Part shown: piece after piece, positions 34,486 to 44,511 of the stretch
How the letters are laid out: every line of letters begins with the position of its first letter
Position numbering within the stretch: position 1 is the stretch's first letter
The notes under the pieces: generated by a model
What the model saw: only the letters and a program-made list of their open reading frames with translations
Databases searched by the model: none
What the model was told of the DNA's origin: nothing
Source: Thermoanaerobacterium butyriciformans
GTDB lineage: Bacteria > Bacillota > Thermoanaerobacteria > Thermoanaerobacterales > Thermoanaerobacteraceae
Direction: 5' to 3'
NCBI RefSeq assembly: GCF_017874545.1
Contig: NZ_JAGGLT010000013.1
Location: forward strand, 1 to 64,000
DNA: 64,000 bases
Translations under genes and position numbers: made by a program

Positions 34486-36624
34486 TTATTTCATAGAAAG
34501 AGATATTCTATTTCTATCTATGTCCACATCAATGACTCTTACCTTTACTATATCGCCTACAGAAACAACATCTAAAGGATGTTTGATGTAATTTTGAGAC
34601 ATCTCTGATATGTGAACAAGGCCATCTGTATGAACGCCAATATCTACAAAACATCCAAAGTCAACAACATTTCTAACTGTCCCCATTAATTCCATGCCCG
34701 GTTTCAACTGCTCTATCGTCATCACATCTGACATAAGAATAGGCTTTGGAAGATCTTCTCTAGGATCTCTTCCAGGCTTTTTTAGTTCGCTTACGATGTC
34801 ATTAAGTGTAGGAAGCCCTATGTCGTATTCTTGCGATAGCTTTTCAAGGCCATATTCCTCCAGTTTATATGCAAATTCCCTCAAAGCTTTCGTGTCCAGT
34901 TTTTTTATATCATAATCAAATTTTTTAAGAAGCTTCTCTAGTATCTCATACCTTTCAGGATGAACACCTGTTGAGTCAAATATATTGTCACCGTTTAATA
35001 TCCTTAAAAATCCTGCACACTGAGTAAAAGTTGCATCGCCCAGTCTCTTTACATTCTTCAATTCGTTTCTATTTCTAAACTGTCCCACTTCATTGCGGTA
35101 TTCGACGATATTTTTAGCTATAGACGCATTTATGCCTGACACATACTTTAAAAGCGATACTGATGCCGTATTTAAATCGACACCTACGCTGTTCACGCAA
35201 TCTTCAACAACGCCATTTAAAGCTTCTCCCAACATCTTCTGGTTTACATCGTGCTGATATTGACCAACTCCAATAGACTTAGGATCGATTTTAACAAGCT
35301 CTGCTAATGGATCCTGCAGCCTACGAGCCATAGATATAGCACCTCTTAAGCTTACATTTATGTCAGGAAATTCTTCTGTCCCAAGCTCTGATGCGGAATA
35401 TACTGATGCACCAGCTTCATTTACTATGACATACTTTAAGTCCCTGTCAACTTCTTTAATAAGCTCTGCTATAAAAAGCTCACTTTCTCTGGAGGCTGTT
35501 CCATTTCCCAGTGAAATCAAACCGACATTGTACTTTTCTATCAAATCTTTTAATATCGCTTTTGCTCCATCTACGTCATTTTGTGGAGGCGTAGGATATA
35601 CGGTAGCCGTATCAAGCAATTTTCCAGTCTCATCTACGACTGCAATTTTACAACCTGTCCTGTAGGCAGGGTCAAACCCCATAACTACATAACCTTTAAC
35701 AGGCGGCTGCAAAAGCAAACTTTTCAAGTTCATCTTAAATACTTTTATGGCCTTCTCCTCAGCTATTTCAGTAAGTTTATTTCGTATCTCCCTCTCAATA
35801 GATGGCTTAATAAGCCTTTTATATGAATCATTTATTGCATTGACATGATAATCTTTAAAAATTGAGTCATTAATAACATTTGATGCAACTATGCTATCTA
35901 TTATTTTTTCATCATCTACATCTACTTTAACAGAAATATACTCTTCTCTTTCTGCCCTATTTATAGCCAATATTCTGTGTGGAGGTATCTTCTTTATAGA
36001 TTCTTTGTAGCTATAATACATCTCATATGGGGATTTTTCATCTTTTAATTTTTCCGTCACCAAAAGTCCATTATTCCATATATATTCTCTTATGTATTTT
36101 CTTATCTCAGCATCATCTGATACGTCTTCCGCTACTATGTCCATAGCACCTTGATACGCCTCTTCTAGAGTTAAAACATTATCGTTCAAAAACTTTTGAG
36201 CATAATCATCCGGGTTTCCTTCTTTTAAGTCACCATCAGCAATTAATTTTGCTAAACCTTCCAATCCTTTTTCTTTTGCAATAGTTGCTCTAGTCCTTCT
36301 CTTAGGTCTAAATGGTCTATAAATGTCATCTATTTCCTGCAGTGTTTTACTATTCTCGATTTTTTCTCTAATTTCGTCAGTAAGTTTCCCTTGCTCATCA
36401 ATTAAGCGGATTGTGTCAGATTTCTTTTCTTCTAAATTTCTTAAATACGTAAGCCTTTCATAGAAGCTTCTCAAGACTTCATCTGATAGACTTCCTGTTG
36501 CTTCTTTTCTGTATCTAGCAATAAATGGTATCGTGTTGCCTTCATCAATAAGCTTAATCGTATTTAATACCGGAAAATCCTTCAGATTGAATTCCTGTTT
36601 TAATGTTAAAGCAATCTTATCCAT
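34486..36624 (-). CDS. tex: Tex-family RNA-binding protein
   Basis: The 712-residue protein has the Tex architecture: N-terminal helical Tex domain, YqgF-like domain (VMGFDPAYRTGCKIAVVDETG), two helix-hairpin-helix regions (VGVDLNTASVSLLKYVSGI; LKNVKRLGDATFTQCAGFL) and a C-terminal S1 domain (MELMGTVRNVVDFGCFVDIG). Family members bind RNA and affect transcription or translation. Confidence 0.96.
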   Translation of the reverse strand: MDKIALTLKQEFNLKDFPVLNTIKLIDEGNTIPFIARYRKEATGSLSDEVLRSFYERLTYLRNLEEKKSDTIRLIDEQGKLTDEIREKIENSKTLQEIDDIYRPFRPKRRTRATIAKEKGLEGLAKLIADGDLKEGNPDDYAQKFLNDNVLTLEEAYQGAMDIVAEDVSDDAEIRKYIREYIWNNGLLVTEKLKDEKSPYEMYYSYKESIKKIPPHRILAINRAEREEYISVKVDVDDEKIIDSIVASNVINDSIFKDYHVNAINDSYKRLIKPSIEREIRNKLTEIAEEKAIKVFKMNLKSLLLQPPVKGYVVMGFDPAYRTGCKIAVVDETGKLLDTATVYPTPPQNDVDGAKAILKDLIEKYNVGLISLGNGTASRESELFIAELIKEVDRDLKYVIVNEAGASVYSASELGTEEFPDINVSLRGAISMARRLQDPLAELVKIDPKSIGVGQYQHDVNQKMLGEALNGVVEDCVNSVGVDLNTASVSLLKYVSGINASIAKNIVEYRNEVGQFRNRNELKNVKRLGDATFTQCAGFLRILNGDNIFDSTGVHPERYEILEKLLKKFDYDIKKLDTKALREFAYKLEEYGLEKLSQEYDIGLPTLNDIVSELKKPGRDPREDLPKPILMSDVMTIEQLKPGMELMGTVRNVVDFGCFVDIGVHTDGLVHISEMSQNYIKHPLDVVSVGDIVKVRVIDVDIDRNRISLSMK

Positions 36625-36674
36625 AAAATCTTCCTTTCAATTAATGGGCTTTAGCCTTTATCAACTAATCAAGT

Positions 36675-36707
36675 TTAAAATAAGGGATATCCGTAAGATA
36701 TCCCTTA
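36675..36707 (-). terminator. terminator of prfB
   Basis: TAAGGGATATC and GATATCCCTTA form an 11-bp perfect stem overlapping the stop codon, followed by TTTT on the minus strand. Confidence 0.85.
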
Positions 36708-37803
36708 TGACACTTTCTGCTTTAGATATGCATTGATAAATTCGTCAATGTCTCCATCCATTACAGCGTTGACATTCCCTACCTCAAAATTTGTTCTGTG
36801 GTCTTTTACAAGAGTGTACGGCTGAAATACATACGACCTTATCTGATTTCCCCATCCTGCTTCCTTGTGTTCACCTTTTAAGTCTTCGATTTTTTCCTTT
36901 TGCTCTTTTATCATAAGGTCCATCAATTTAGCCTTCAGCATCTTCATAGCTGTCTCCCTGTTTTGCATCTGAGATCTCTCTGACTGACACTGAACGATGA
37001 TGCCTGTCGGTATATGAGTTATCCTTATGGCTGATTCCGTCTTATTTACGTGCTGACCGCCTGCGCCAGAGGATCTGTACGTGTCAATTTTTAAATCCTC
37101 CGGTCTAATATCAACTTTTATATCGTCGTCTATCTCTGGCAAAACCTCAACTAATGCAAATGATGTATGTCGTCTTCCTGCTGCATCAAAAGGGGAAATC
37201 CTGACTAACCTGTGTACACCAGCTTCACACTTAAGATACCCATAAGCAAATGCGCCTTTCACCATTATAGTCACACTTTTAACACCGGCATCATCACCAG
37301 GTAGATAGTCCACCGTTTCAACTTCATAATTTTTTGATGTTGCCCACCTCATATACATGCGAAGCAACATTTCAGTCCAGTCCTGCGCTTCTGTTCCACC
37401 TGCACCAGCATGTATTGAAAGGATAGCGTTATTTCTATCGTAAGGTCCGCTTAAAAGGGTCTTTATCTTCATCTCATTTATACTCTTGGTAAGAGACTTG
37501 TATTCATCGTGAACTTCTTGAGTAAGAGACTCATCTCCCTCCTCAAGCCCTAACTCAATAAGTGTATTAAGGTCTTCCCATTGTTTTTCTAAAGACTCAT
37601 ACTCTGATATGAGTTCTTTCAAATCTTTTAGCTTTTTAGACATCTCTTGCGATTTCTCTAAATCATTCCAAAAATCAGGTTCCGACATCTTTTTATCAAT
37701 CTCTGCCACTTCTCTTTTCAATCCTTCGATGTCAAAGAGAAGCCCCCATTTCTTTTATAGTATCTATCAAATTCAAAACTTCTGTCTTATAATCTGCTAA
37801 CAC
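36705..37803 (-). CDS. prfB: peptide chain release factor 2 (programmed +1 frameshift)
   Basis: RF2 reads UGA and UAA stops. Translation starts at GTG 37803 after AAGGAG, runs 23 codons to CTT, then meets an in-frame TGA; shifting +1 to GAC gives a continuous protein of 365 residues. The main frame contains RF2 motifs including SGAGGQHVNKTESAI and the internal HAGAGGTEAQDW. The frameshift cassette has a GGGGG element and CTT TGA C, the known autoregulatory signal. The gene lies 25 bases after secA. Confidence 0.97.
37731..37747 (-). promoter_or_regulatory. RF2 programmed frameshift site
   Basis: The minus strand reads GGGGGCTTCTCTTTGAC. The slippery CTT precedes the in-frame stop TGA, followed by C, and the GGGGG acts as the internal Shine-Dalgarno-like spacer signal. 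This one is nine bases from the stop; the exact spacing differs slightly from the E. coli cassette. Confidence 0.93.
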
Positions 37804-37828
37804 TAAATCATCTCCTTCACTAAAATTT

Positions 37829-40516
37829 TTAAAGATTTGCCCCGCAGCATTTTTTGTACTTTTTGCCGCTGCCGCATGGACATGGATCATTTCTTCCAAC
37901 TTTTTTCTTCTTAACGATTGGCTTTTTAGGTTCATCGTTGCCGCTTTGATTTGTCGCAACAGGTTTCGCCACCTGCTCTCTATGTGGCATATTGTCATTC
38001 CTTATTTCTATATGATACAGGAATTTTACTGTATCCTCCTGAATGGAGTTAACCAAATCCTCAAACATATCAAAGCCAATCTTCTTGTACTCAATTACAG
38101 GATCTACCTGACCGTAAGCTCTCAAACCTATTCCTTGACGGAGCTGGTCCATTTCATCTATGTGATCCATCCACCTAGTATCGACTACTTTTAGGAGGAC
38201 AACTCTCTCAATTTCCCTCATCTGTGGGCCTATCTGCTGCTCTTTCTTCTCATACTGTCTTACAGCTTCTTCATAGATTATATCTGTAAGCATCTCTTTG
38301 TCAAGCCTTCCAAAATCCACATCTATTACTACACTATCTTTTTCAAGGAATAAATCGTACAAATGGTTTAGAAGACCTTCTATGTCCCACTCCTCTGGGT
38401 ATTTGCTTCCTGCTGTATATATTTCAACATTTCTTCTGATGATGTCTTTTACCATATCGAGGATGTACTGCCTTAAATCTTCACCTTCTAATACTTTTCT
38501 TCTCTCTTTGTATATTATTTCCCTCTGCTTATTCATCACATCATCGTACTCAAGGACATTCTTTCTAACGTCAAAGTTTATGCCTTCAACTTTCTTCTGT
38601 GCTTGTTCTATCTGTTTTGTCAAAATTTTATGCTCGATCGGTTGGTCATCCTCGATTCCTAAAGTATTCATCATGTTTTTGATTCTTTCAGAGCCAAAAA
38701 GCCTCATAAGATCATCTTCAAGAGAAATGTAAAATCTAGATTCACCTGGATCTCCTTGACGTCCAGCACGCCCTCTTAACTGATTGTCTATTCTTCTGGA
38801 TTCGTGCCTTTCAGTACCTATTATATAAAGCCCGCCAAGCTTTACGACTTCTTCATGCTCTTTTTCCGTCTCCTTCTTTATCTCATTTAAAAGCTCCTGG
38901 TATCTCTCTCTGGCCTTTACAAGTTCTTCGCTGTGCAATGGCCCATATCCAGATGCTTCATTTATGACATCTGGAGAATATCCTTCTTCAATCATCTTTT
39001 TCTTCGCCAAAAATTCGGGATTACCACCTAAAATGATGTCAGTACCACGTCCAGCCATGTTTGTAGCAATAGTGACAGCACCTTTTCGTCCTGCCTGAGC
39101 AATTATCTCAGCTTCTTTTTCATGATACTTGGCATTTAATACCTGATGCTTTATGCCCAGCTTTTTAAGCATATTGCTTAGCTTTTCTGACTTTTCTATA
39201 GTGATAGTGCCTACAAGCACAGGCTGACCTTTTTTGTGATGCTCAACTATATCTTCAACAACCGCTTTAAATTTTGCTTCTTCTGTTTTATATATCACAT
39301 CAGGATGGTCTATTCTTATCATCTCTTTGTTTGTGGGGATTACAACAACATCAAGACCATATATTGCCCTGAATTCCTGCTCTTCCGTCTGAGCTGTACC
39401 AGTCATACCAGCTAGCTTGTCGTACATTCTAAAATAATTCTGAAATGTGATTGTAGCAAGTGTCTTGCTTTCCCTCTCTACTTTTACGCCTTCTTTTGCT
39501 TCTATTGCCTGATGCAACCCTTCGCTGTATCTTCTGCCAAACATTAATCTTCCAGTAAACTCATCAACTATTATGACTTCTCCATCTTTTACAACATAGT
39601 CCTTATCTCTCTTCATTATGGCGTGGGCTTTTAATGCCTGATTTATATTGTGGGAAATCTCTATATTTTCAAGGTCTGCCAAATTGGCCAAGTTAAAAAA
39701 TCTTTCAGCCTTTTCAACACCTTTTTCAGTCAAGCTTACTGCCCGGGCTTTTTCATCAATCGTATAATCCTCTTCATTTTTCAAGGTTCTTACAAAAGCA
39801 TCGGCTCTTTTATAAAGGTCTGTTGATTTTTCTCCTACACCAGAAATAATAAGAGGTGTCCTAGCCTCATCTATCAATATACTATCTACTTCGTCAACAA
39901 TAGCATAATTTAGATGCCTCTGCACCATTTCTTCTTTATATATCACCATGTTGTCTCTCAAATAATCAAAGCCAAATTCATTGTTTGTACCATAAGTTAT
40001 GTCTGCAGCATAAGCCTTTTTTCTCTCATCAGAATCCATGTCGTGAAGAATCACACCAACGCTCATGCCAAGGAATTCGTAGATCTTCCCCATCCAGTCT
40101 CTGTCTCTTTTTGCAAGGTAGTCATTGACTGTAACAATGTGAACCCCTTTTCCTTCAAGGGCATTTAAATAAGCAGGTAATGTCGCAACAAGCGTTTTTC
40201 CTTCGCCTGTCTTCATCTCTGCTATCCTGCCCTGATGCAATACTATACCGCCTATTATCTGAACCCTAAAATGTTTCATCTTTAGAGTTCTCCAAGCTGC
40301 TTCTCTTACAACTGCAAATGCCTCTGGCAATATATCATCAAGTGTTTCACCATTTTTCAGTCTATCTTTAAATTCCTGTGTTTTTCCTCTTAGTTCATCA
40401 TCTGAAAGCTTTGACATCTCTTCCTCGTATGACAAAACCTCATCTGCTATAGGTTCTATTCTCTTTACTTCTCTCTCACTGTAACTGCCAAATATTTTTT
40501 CCAAAACTCCTAACAT
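37829..40516 (-). CDS. secA: preprotein translocase ATPase SecA
   Basis: The 895-residue motor has Walker [12 protein letters not shown], motif [32 protein letters not shown] and [17 protein letters not shown], and the C-terminal zinc motif [21 protein letters not shown] precedes the ATG. It lies upstream of prfB, a common Firmicute arrangement. Confidence 0.98.
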   Translation of the reverse strand: MLGVLEKIFGSYSEREVKRIEPIADEVLSYEEEMSKLSDDELRGKTQEFKDRLKNGETLDDILPEAFAVVREAAWRTLKMKHFRVQIIGGIVLHQGRIAEMKTGEGKTLVATLPAYLNALEGKGVHIVTVNDYLAKRDRDWMGKIYEFLGMSVGVILHDMDSDERKKAYAADITYGTNNEFGFDYLRDNMVIYKEEMVQRHLNYAIVDEVDSILIDEARTPLIISGVGEKSTDLYKRADAFVRTLKNEEDYTIDEKARAVSLTEKGVEKAERFFNLANLADLENIEISHNINQALKAHAIMKRDKDYVVKDGEVIIVDEFTGRLMFGRRYSEGLHQAIEAKEGVKVERESKTLATITFQNYFRMYDKLAGMTGTAQTEEQEFRAIYGLDVVVIPTNKEMIRIDHPDVIYKTEEAKFKAVVEDIVEHHKKGQPVLVGTITIEKSEKLSNMLKKLGIKHQVLNAKYHEKEAEIIAQAGRKGAVTIATNMAGRGTDIILGGNPEFLAKKKMIEEGYSPDVINEASGYGPLHSEELVKARERYQELLNEIKKETEKEHEEVVKLGGLYIIGTERHESRRIDNQLRGRAGRQGDPGESRFYISLEDDLMRLFGSERIKNMMNTLGIEDDQPIEHKILTKQIEQAQKKVEGINFDVRKNVLEYDDVMNKQREIIYKERRKVLEGEDLRQYILDMVKDIIRRNVEIYTAGSKYPEEWDIEGLLNHLYDLFLEKDSVVIDVDFGRLDKEMLTDIIYEEAVRQYEKKEQQIGPQMREIERVVLLKVVDTRWMDHIDEMDQLRQGIGLRAYGQVDPVIEYKKIGFDMFEDLVNSIQEDTVKFLYHIEIRNDNMPHREQVAKPVATNQSGNDEPKKPIVKKKKVGRNDPCPCGSGKKYKKCCGANL

Positions 40517-40641
40517 TAACTCACCTTCTCAAGGTTATTCTTATTCAAGTATATATTATAACATTTTGACGGATATATATCAACAAAATGAATTTTTGAT
40601 TTGAAATACCTGTATAAAAACACCATTAAACAAGTAAAAAT

Positions 40642-40678
40642 AAAAAAGCCCATGTGATTTTATAACCTCAACATGGAC
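40642..40678 (-). terminator. terminator of the hemerythrin gene
   Basis: GTCCATGT and ACATGGGC form an 8-bp stem (one G-T) with six T after it on the minus strand. Confidence 0.8.
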
Positions 40679-40687
40679 CCTTTCATT

Positions 40688-41095
40688 TCAATCAATCGGA
40701 TGTGCCTTTATGTATTCACCGTATTTTTTGTCTACTTTGCTTATATGATTTATAAGCCAATCGACTAACTTGCGGTTTAAAGTAGTGATTATTGACACAC
40801 TTACGCCATTTTCTTTTACATCATCTTCTATCTCTTTTATGTCATTCACAAATTTCTCATGAAGCTTTCTGTGCATAGGCAGTTCTGGGTATTTATACTT
40901 TTCTAAAAGTTTTTCTTCATCTCCAAAATGCTTTACTGTGTATTCTTTTAAAAATCCCAGTATCTCATAGACTTTTTCCTGTCCCTGTTGCTTCATGCAT
41001 GCATCAAAAACATCATTAACTCTCTTAAATAGCTCTTTATGCTCCTCATCTATCATGTCAATACCTACAGACAAAGATTGCTGCCACTTTATCAA
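40688..41095 (-). CDS. bacteriohemerythrin
   Basis: The 135-residue four-helix protein has the diiron-binding pattern: IDMIDEEHKELF, VKHFGDEEKLLEKYKYPELPMHRKLHEKF and LINHISKVDKKYGEYI. It binds oxygen and may handle it in this anaerobe. The start is TTG with GAGGTG upstream. Confidence 0.95.
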   Translation of the reverse strand: MIKWQQSLSVGIDMIDEEHKELFKRVNDVFDACMKQQGQEKVYEILGFLKEYTVKHFGDEEKLLEKYKYPELPMHRKLHEKFVNDIKEIEDDVKENGVSVSIITTLNRKLVDWLINHISKVDKKYGEYIKAHPID

Positions 41096-41152
41096 TTCAA
41101 TTTCACCTCTCTTAGATAAAATAATTCTTACATAATAATTATATTACATTTT

Positions 41153-41665
41153 TTATTTAATCAAAAATCCTTTTTCTCCAAGTTTATCTTCTATCCTTTC
41201 CAATATTTCATTTGAGTCCGCCTCAATTGTATGCAAATGAACACCCTCAGTAAGAGTAGATAAAAGTAAAGCCTTACCATCCCTTACACACTCCATAAAT
41301 TTCTCTACGTCGTACCTTGAAGAAAGCATCAGAAGTCCTTTTAGTTCTCCGTAGTATGGATGCTCTACAATCACATCTAGCACCTTCCCACCATTGTCTA
41401 CAATGATATTTAGCTCCTCTTCCGTTCTGTCAAAATAATGCTTGCATGCTATTACTTTTTTGTATCTATTCTTTTCTGCTACATCCAGTATATATCCCTG
41501 AGGTGTTGATAAAATCTTCAAACCTTCTGCTCTCAATATCGCTATATCCTGAACTATTACCTGTCTCGTTACATTCATCATTGATGCAAGATAAGTGCCT
41601 TTAATCGGCTCTTTTGTATTTTTAAGTATTTCTTTGATCTTTTTTCTTCTATCTGTCGAATTCAT
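41153..41665 (-). CDS. niaR: NiaR-type transcriptional repressor (3H domain)
   Basis: The 170-residue protein combines an N-terminal HTH (GTYLASMMNVTRQVIVQDIAILR) with a C-terminal 3H domain carrying the three histidine-rich regions (IACKHYF, IVEHPYYGELKGLL, EGVHLHTIEAD). NiaR represses NAD biosynthesis or nicotinate uptake genes and senses nicotinate. No such target lies nearby. It is the last gene of the HD-GYP cluster. Confidence 0.9.
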   Translation of the reverse strand: MNSTDRRKKIKEILKNTKEPIKGTYLASMMNVTRQVIVQDIAILRAEGLKILSTPQGYILDVAEKNRYKKVIACKHYFDRTEEELNIIVDNGGKVLDVIVEHPYYGELKGLLMLSSRYDVEKFMECVRDGKALLLSTLTEGVHLHTIEADSNEILERIEDKLGEKGFLIK

Positions 41666-41708
41666 AAAACATCCACACCTTACAAAAATCCATTTTACAT
41701 ATACTATG

Positions 41709-42272
41709 TCATATTTTTACTTTTTTCGAAGCTTTTATCATGGCATTTGAAACCATCAGAAAAATCCCAGTTGCTATAAATAGGTCGCCTATGCTAAAAG
41801 TTTTAGGAAGTGGATACGGCTTTGGCAAATAAAGAATATCACATAAAAATTTAAGTTTTGTTGCTGCTGTCATAGCTTGATGCGTCGGAATCACATTTTT
41901 TTGCAGTTCAGGTACCAAATAGCTGATGCCGGCTGCATTAAGAGCATTTATAGAGACGGGCATTCTCCCACCATTTACAAAAATTACAATGAAATTTAAG
42001 ATAATACCAATAGCTATTACGTTCATGTACTTGTTGTGCCTATTGTACCATAAACCAATAAAAAGCATAAGGTAATCCAGAAAATGTATATATGCTCTAT
42101 ATGTCATTATTATCGGATACTTATCTGTTAAATTAAGAACCCCAAACTCCAATCCAAAACCTAGTATAAAAAAAATAGGCTTCTTTATGTCTATATCAGC
42201 TATACCGCTTAATTTTCCTCTCCTTATTAAAAATCCGTATATAAATGAAGCCCCAAGAGAATCAAAAATCAT
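41709..42272 (-). CDS. DUF5317 family membrane protein
   Basis: The 187-residue protein has about five membrane segments and the conserved VNGGRMPVSINALNAAGISYL and a C-terminal SIGDLFIATGIFLMVSNAM, features of DUF5317. Its start overlaps the end of the HD-GYP gene by 11 bases, with AAGGAGG at the right distance, so translation is coupled. Function unknown. Confidence 0.85.
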   Translation of the reverse strand: MIFDSLGASFIYGFLIRRGKLSGIADIDIKKPIFFILGFGLEFGVLNLTDKYPIIMTYRAYIHFLDYLMLFIGLWYNRHNKYMNVIAIGIILNFIVIFVNGGRMPVSINALNAAGISYLVPELQKNVIPTHQAMTAATKLKFLCDILYLPKPYPLPKTFSIGDLFIATGIFLMVSNAMIKASKKVKI

Positions 42273-43530
42273 GCTTAAAATCCTCCTTGTTCTTTTCGTA
42301 TGCTCTCTTGAAGAGTCTTATCACTCTTGGACTAAACTGTGTCCCCTCGCTGTCGACAATGATTTTGTACGCTTCCTCTCTTGTATACGCATTTCGGTAT
42401 GGTCTGTCAGATACAAGAGCATCAAAAACATCAGCAACAGAAAGTATCTCAGCCTCCAGCGGTATCTGTCTTCCGCTTATGCCGTCAGGATAGCCATTTC
42501 CGTTATACCACTCATGATGATACCTTACCCAATACCTTACATTTTTTAAAAAAGGGACATCTTTCAATATCTCATAACCGCTTACAGGGTGCTGTTTGAT
42601 ATGGTCGTATTCTTCTTTTGATAGTTTTCCAGGTTTGTTTAAGATATTTTCAACAATGCCTATCTTGCCTACGTCATGCAAAAGCGCAGCTATACGCACC
42701 ATCTCCGTATGTGCCTCGCTGAATCCAGCTTCTCTGCAAAGATAAACGGCTAATTTCTCAACACTTTTTGAGTGTCCTAAAGTATACCTATCTTTCGCTT
42801 CCAATGCTTTTGTAAGAGCGTTTATGGTGTCATAATAGGACTGTTTAAGGTCCATATTTAATTTGAACATATATCTTACCATGATAAGTGGCACAAAAAA
42901 GATTAAAAGGGCTATATAACCAAATTTAACAAAAACTGATGTCATTAGTATGCCTATGAAGGCCAGAAATAGGAAATTTTTCACCATCCAGCTAAAGTCT
43001 TTGGTCCAAGTTTTTAAAAAGGGTTTTTCTAGCAAAATCGCTATCAAAGTAGTTACTAATAAATTATTTAGAAAATAATATACAGTAGCTGCAATAATTG
43101 ATTGAATAATATAATTAGGATAAACATCACTGCCTATTTTACCGCCCAAATATTCATATACAAAGCCACCAACAGCAACACTTATTGCTATTTGCGATAT
43201 ATTAAATAAAGTTTTATAATATGGAGTATTTAATACATATTTTATTTTCCCATTAGAATTCCTAATTAAAAGCAAATTACCAATTGAAGCTATTAAAGCG
43301 CCTTCATAAGGTCCAAACAAAAGCAATGCCATTAAATCTACTGCATAAGCAACTGAAACTGAAACGTTTGTGTTTATGTATATCGGCAATGATTCACAAA
43401 CTGCAGCAAAAATAATTAAAATTACAACATCTGTAATATGATGTGGATTTACCTTAAACATGGAATAAGTTATAAGAGATAAACCACACACAACAATAAA
43501 CGATATATAAAAAATTAATTTTTTACTCAC
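42262..43530 (-). CDS. membrane-bound HD-GYP domain protein
   Basis: The 422-residue protein has about seven membrane helices in residues 1-200 and a C-terminal HD-GYP phosphohydrolase domain: HSKSVEKLAVYLC, AALLHDVGKIGI, IKQHPVSGYEIL and HHEWYNGNGYPDG. HD-GYP proteins hydrolyse cyclic di-GMP; the GYP motif is intact. The start is placed at the GTG at 43530, eight bases after GGAGG, because the ATG at 43545 overlaps that site. Confidence 0.93.
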   Translation of the reverse strand: MSKKLIFYISFIVVCGLSLITYSMFKVNPHHITDVVILIIFAAVCESLPIYINTNVSVSVAYAVDLMALLLFGPYEGALIASIGNLLLIRNSNGKIKYVLNTPYYKTLFNISQIAISVAVGGFVYEYLGGKIGSDVYPNYIIQSIIAATVYYFLNNLLVTTLIAILLEKPFLKTWTKDFSWMVKNFLFLAFIGILMTSVFVKFGYIALLIFFVPLIMVRYMFKLNMDLKQSYYDTINALTKALEAKDRYTLGHSKSVEKLAVYLCREAGFSEAHTEMVRIAALLHDVGKIGIVENILNKPGKLSKEEYDHIKQHPVSGYEILKDVPFLKNVRYWVRYHHEWYNGNGYPDGISGRQIPLEAEILSVADVFDALVSDRPYRNAYTREEAYKIIVDSEGTQFSPRVIRLFKRAYEKNKEDFKHDF

Positions 43531-43566
43531 TTTATCATCCTCCATAAAAATATACCCAAACCTGTA

Positions 43567-43650
43567 TTACCCCCATGTTAAGTTTGCACCACCAGCAAGT
43601 GCTAATGCCAATAAAGCAAGAAGTACTTTTATGATTGTTGCTTTTTTCAT
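43567..43650 (-). CDS. 27-residue hydrophobic peptide gene
   Basis: AAGGAGGG precedes an ATG that opens MKKATIIKVLLALLALALAG and ends GANLTWG. It has a short basic start and a hydrophobic Leu/Ala core that could be a leader or a membrane peptide. It is only 36 bases before the HD-GYP start, in the same operon, and is preceded by a structured 90-base leader. Its coding signal is short, so I place moderate weight on it. Confidence 0.6.
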   Translation of the reverse strand: MKKATIIKVLLALLALALAGGANLTWG

Positions 43651-43654
43651 CCTG

Positions 43655-43740
43655 AAACCCTCCTTTACCAAAGATGCTCTCAAGCTCTCTAGCTTCAGGC
43701 GAAACGCTACGCTTAATAAAGGTTTGGGTAAAAAGTAAGC
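43655..43740 (-). ncRNA. structured leader before the 27-residue peptide
   Basis: The minus strand contains GCGTTTCGC and AAGCTAGAGAGCTT, each able to form a small hairpin. Also CCAAA can pair with TTTGG and CCTTTA with TAAAGG; the second would mask the AAGGAGG ribosome site of the 27-residue ORF. The two outer pairings cross, which allows a pseudoknot or two alternative folds. It does not match GEMM-I or class II cyclic di-GMP aptamers as I know them. Confidence 0.35.
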
Positions 43741-43743
43741 TAT

Positions 43744-44394
43744 TTAATTATCAAGTATTGAGATGACACGCCTGTTTAAAGCGTCTAATGTCGCTTTTAT
43801 CAACGCTTCCCCATCATCTTTTTTCACAATACTGGAACCTACAAGAAGTTCTTCGTTTTGAGGTGTAGCGTGTGTGACAGCGACAACTGCAATGCGCTTT
43901 TTGGCAAAAGAATATATATCAACATCTTCTAAAATGAGATTGTGATCTTCAGGAAGTATTTTAGATACGCATTCAAGTGTAGCATTAACGATTATCCTAT
44001 TTCTATTTCTCTCAGTGTTGACACCTTTGTAAACACCTTCATATATTTCTGAACCTTTTGTCAACATCACAGTAGCTTCTAAATTTACTCCATTATTGGC
44101 AAATGTAAGATTTGTAAACGCAATTCTTTCATCGTTAAAAAACCTACCGCTTGTCTCAATCTGAGCAACGCTTATTATTTTATAATTCACATCCACTTTA
44201 AATTCTGCCATCAATACTGATTGTACATCCCTTGCAATTTGTTTTGCATTTCTAGAATTATCAGCCAAAACGTGAATTTCAGCTATTTGATTATTTTCAG
44301 CAACAACTCTGCTTGAGATGACGCTTTGTACTCTATTTATCAACTCTTCCATAGAGTTGATAACTTCTTTTGTTAATTCAGTCAATGTGCTCAC
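43744..44394 (-). CDS. unknown conserved protein, 216 residues
   Basis: I do not have a name for the family. The N-terminal half has a helix (LTKEVINSMEELINRVQSVIS) and strands; the C-terminal half has AVVAVTHATPQNEELLVGSS and ends ALIKATLDALNRRVISILDN, a tail I associate with a conserved family of unknown role. It is soluble and has no membrane segment. The start may be the TTG at 44385 rather than the GTG at 44394, given a GGAG upstream. It heads the operon that continues through the HD-GYP gene. Confidence 0.75.
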   Translation of the reverse strand: MSTLTELTKEVINSMEELINRVQSVISSRVVAENNQIAEIHVLADNSRNAKQIARDVQSVLMAEFKVDVNYKIISVAQIETSGRFFNDERIAFTNLTFANNGVNLEATVMLTKGSEIYEGVYKGVNTERNRNRIIVNATLECVSKILPEDHNLILEDVDIYSFAKKRIAVVAVTHATPQNEELLVGSSIVKKDDGEALIKATLDALNRRVISILDN

Positions 44395-44469
44395 ACTCCA
44401 TTTATCCTATCCATTTTTACACATACAGGAATAATATTCTACAAAAAATTCTATTTTCCTTCTTTTACA

Positions 44470-44508
44470 TAAAAAAATTTTGAGGGTTTTTATAACCCTC
44501 AAAATTTT
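44470..44508 (-). terminator. terminator of hpf
   Basis: AAAATTTTGAGGGTT and AACCCTCAAAATTTT form a 15-bp stem right after the hpf stop, with T residues beyond. Confidence 0.9.
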
Positions 44509-44511
44509 TAC

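Noticed and set aside
43655-43740. Cyclic di-GMP riboswitch before the HD-GYP gene
   Set aside because: Neither the GEMM-I blocks nor the class II pattern as I know them is visible.
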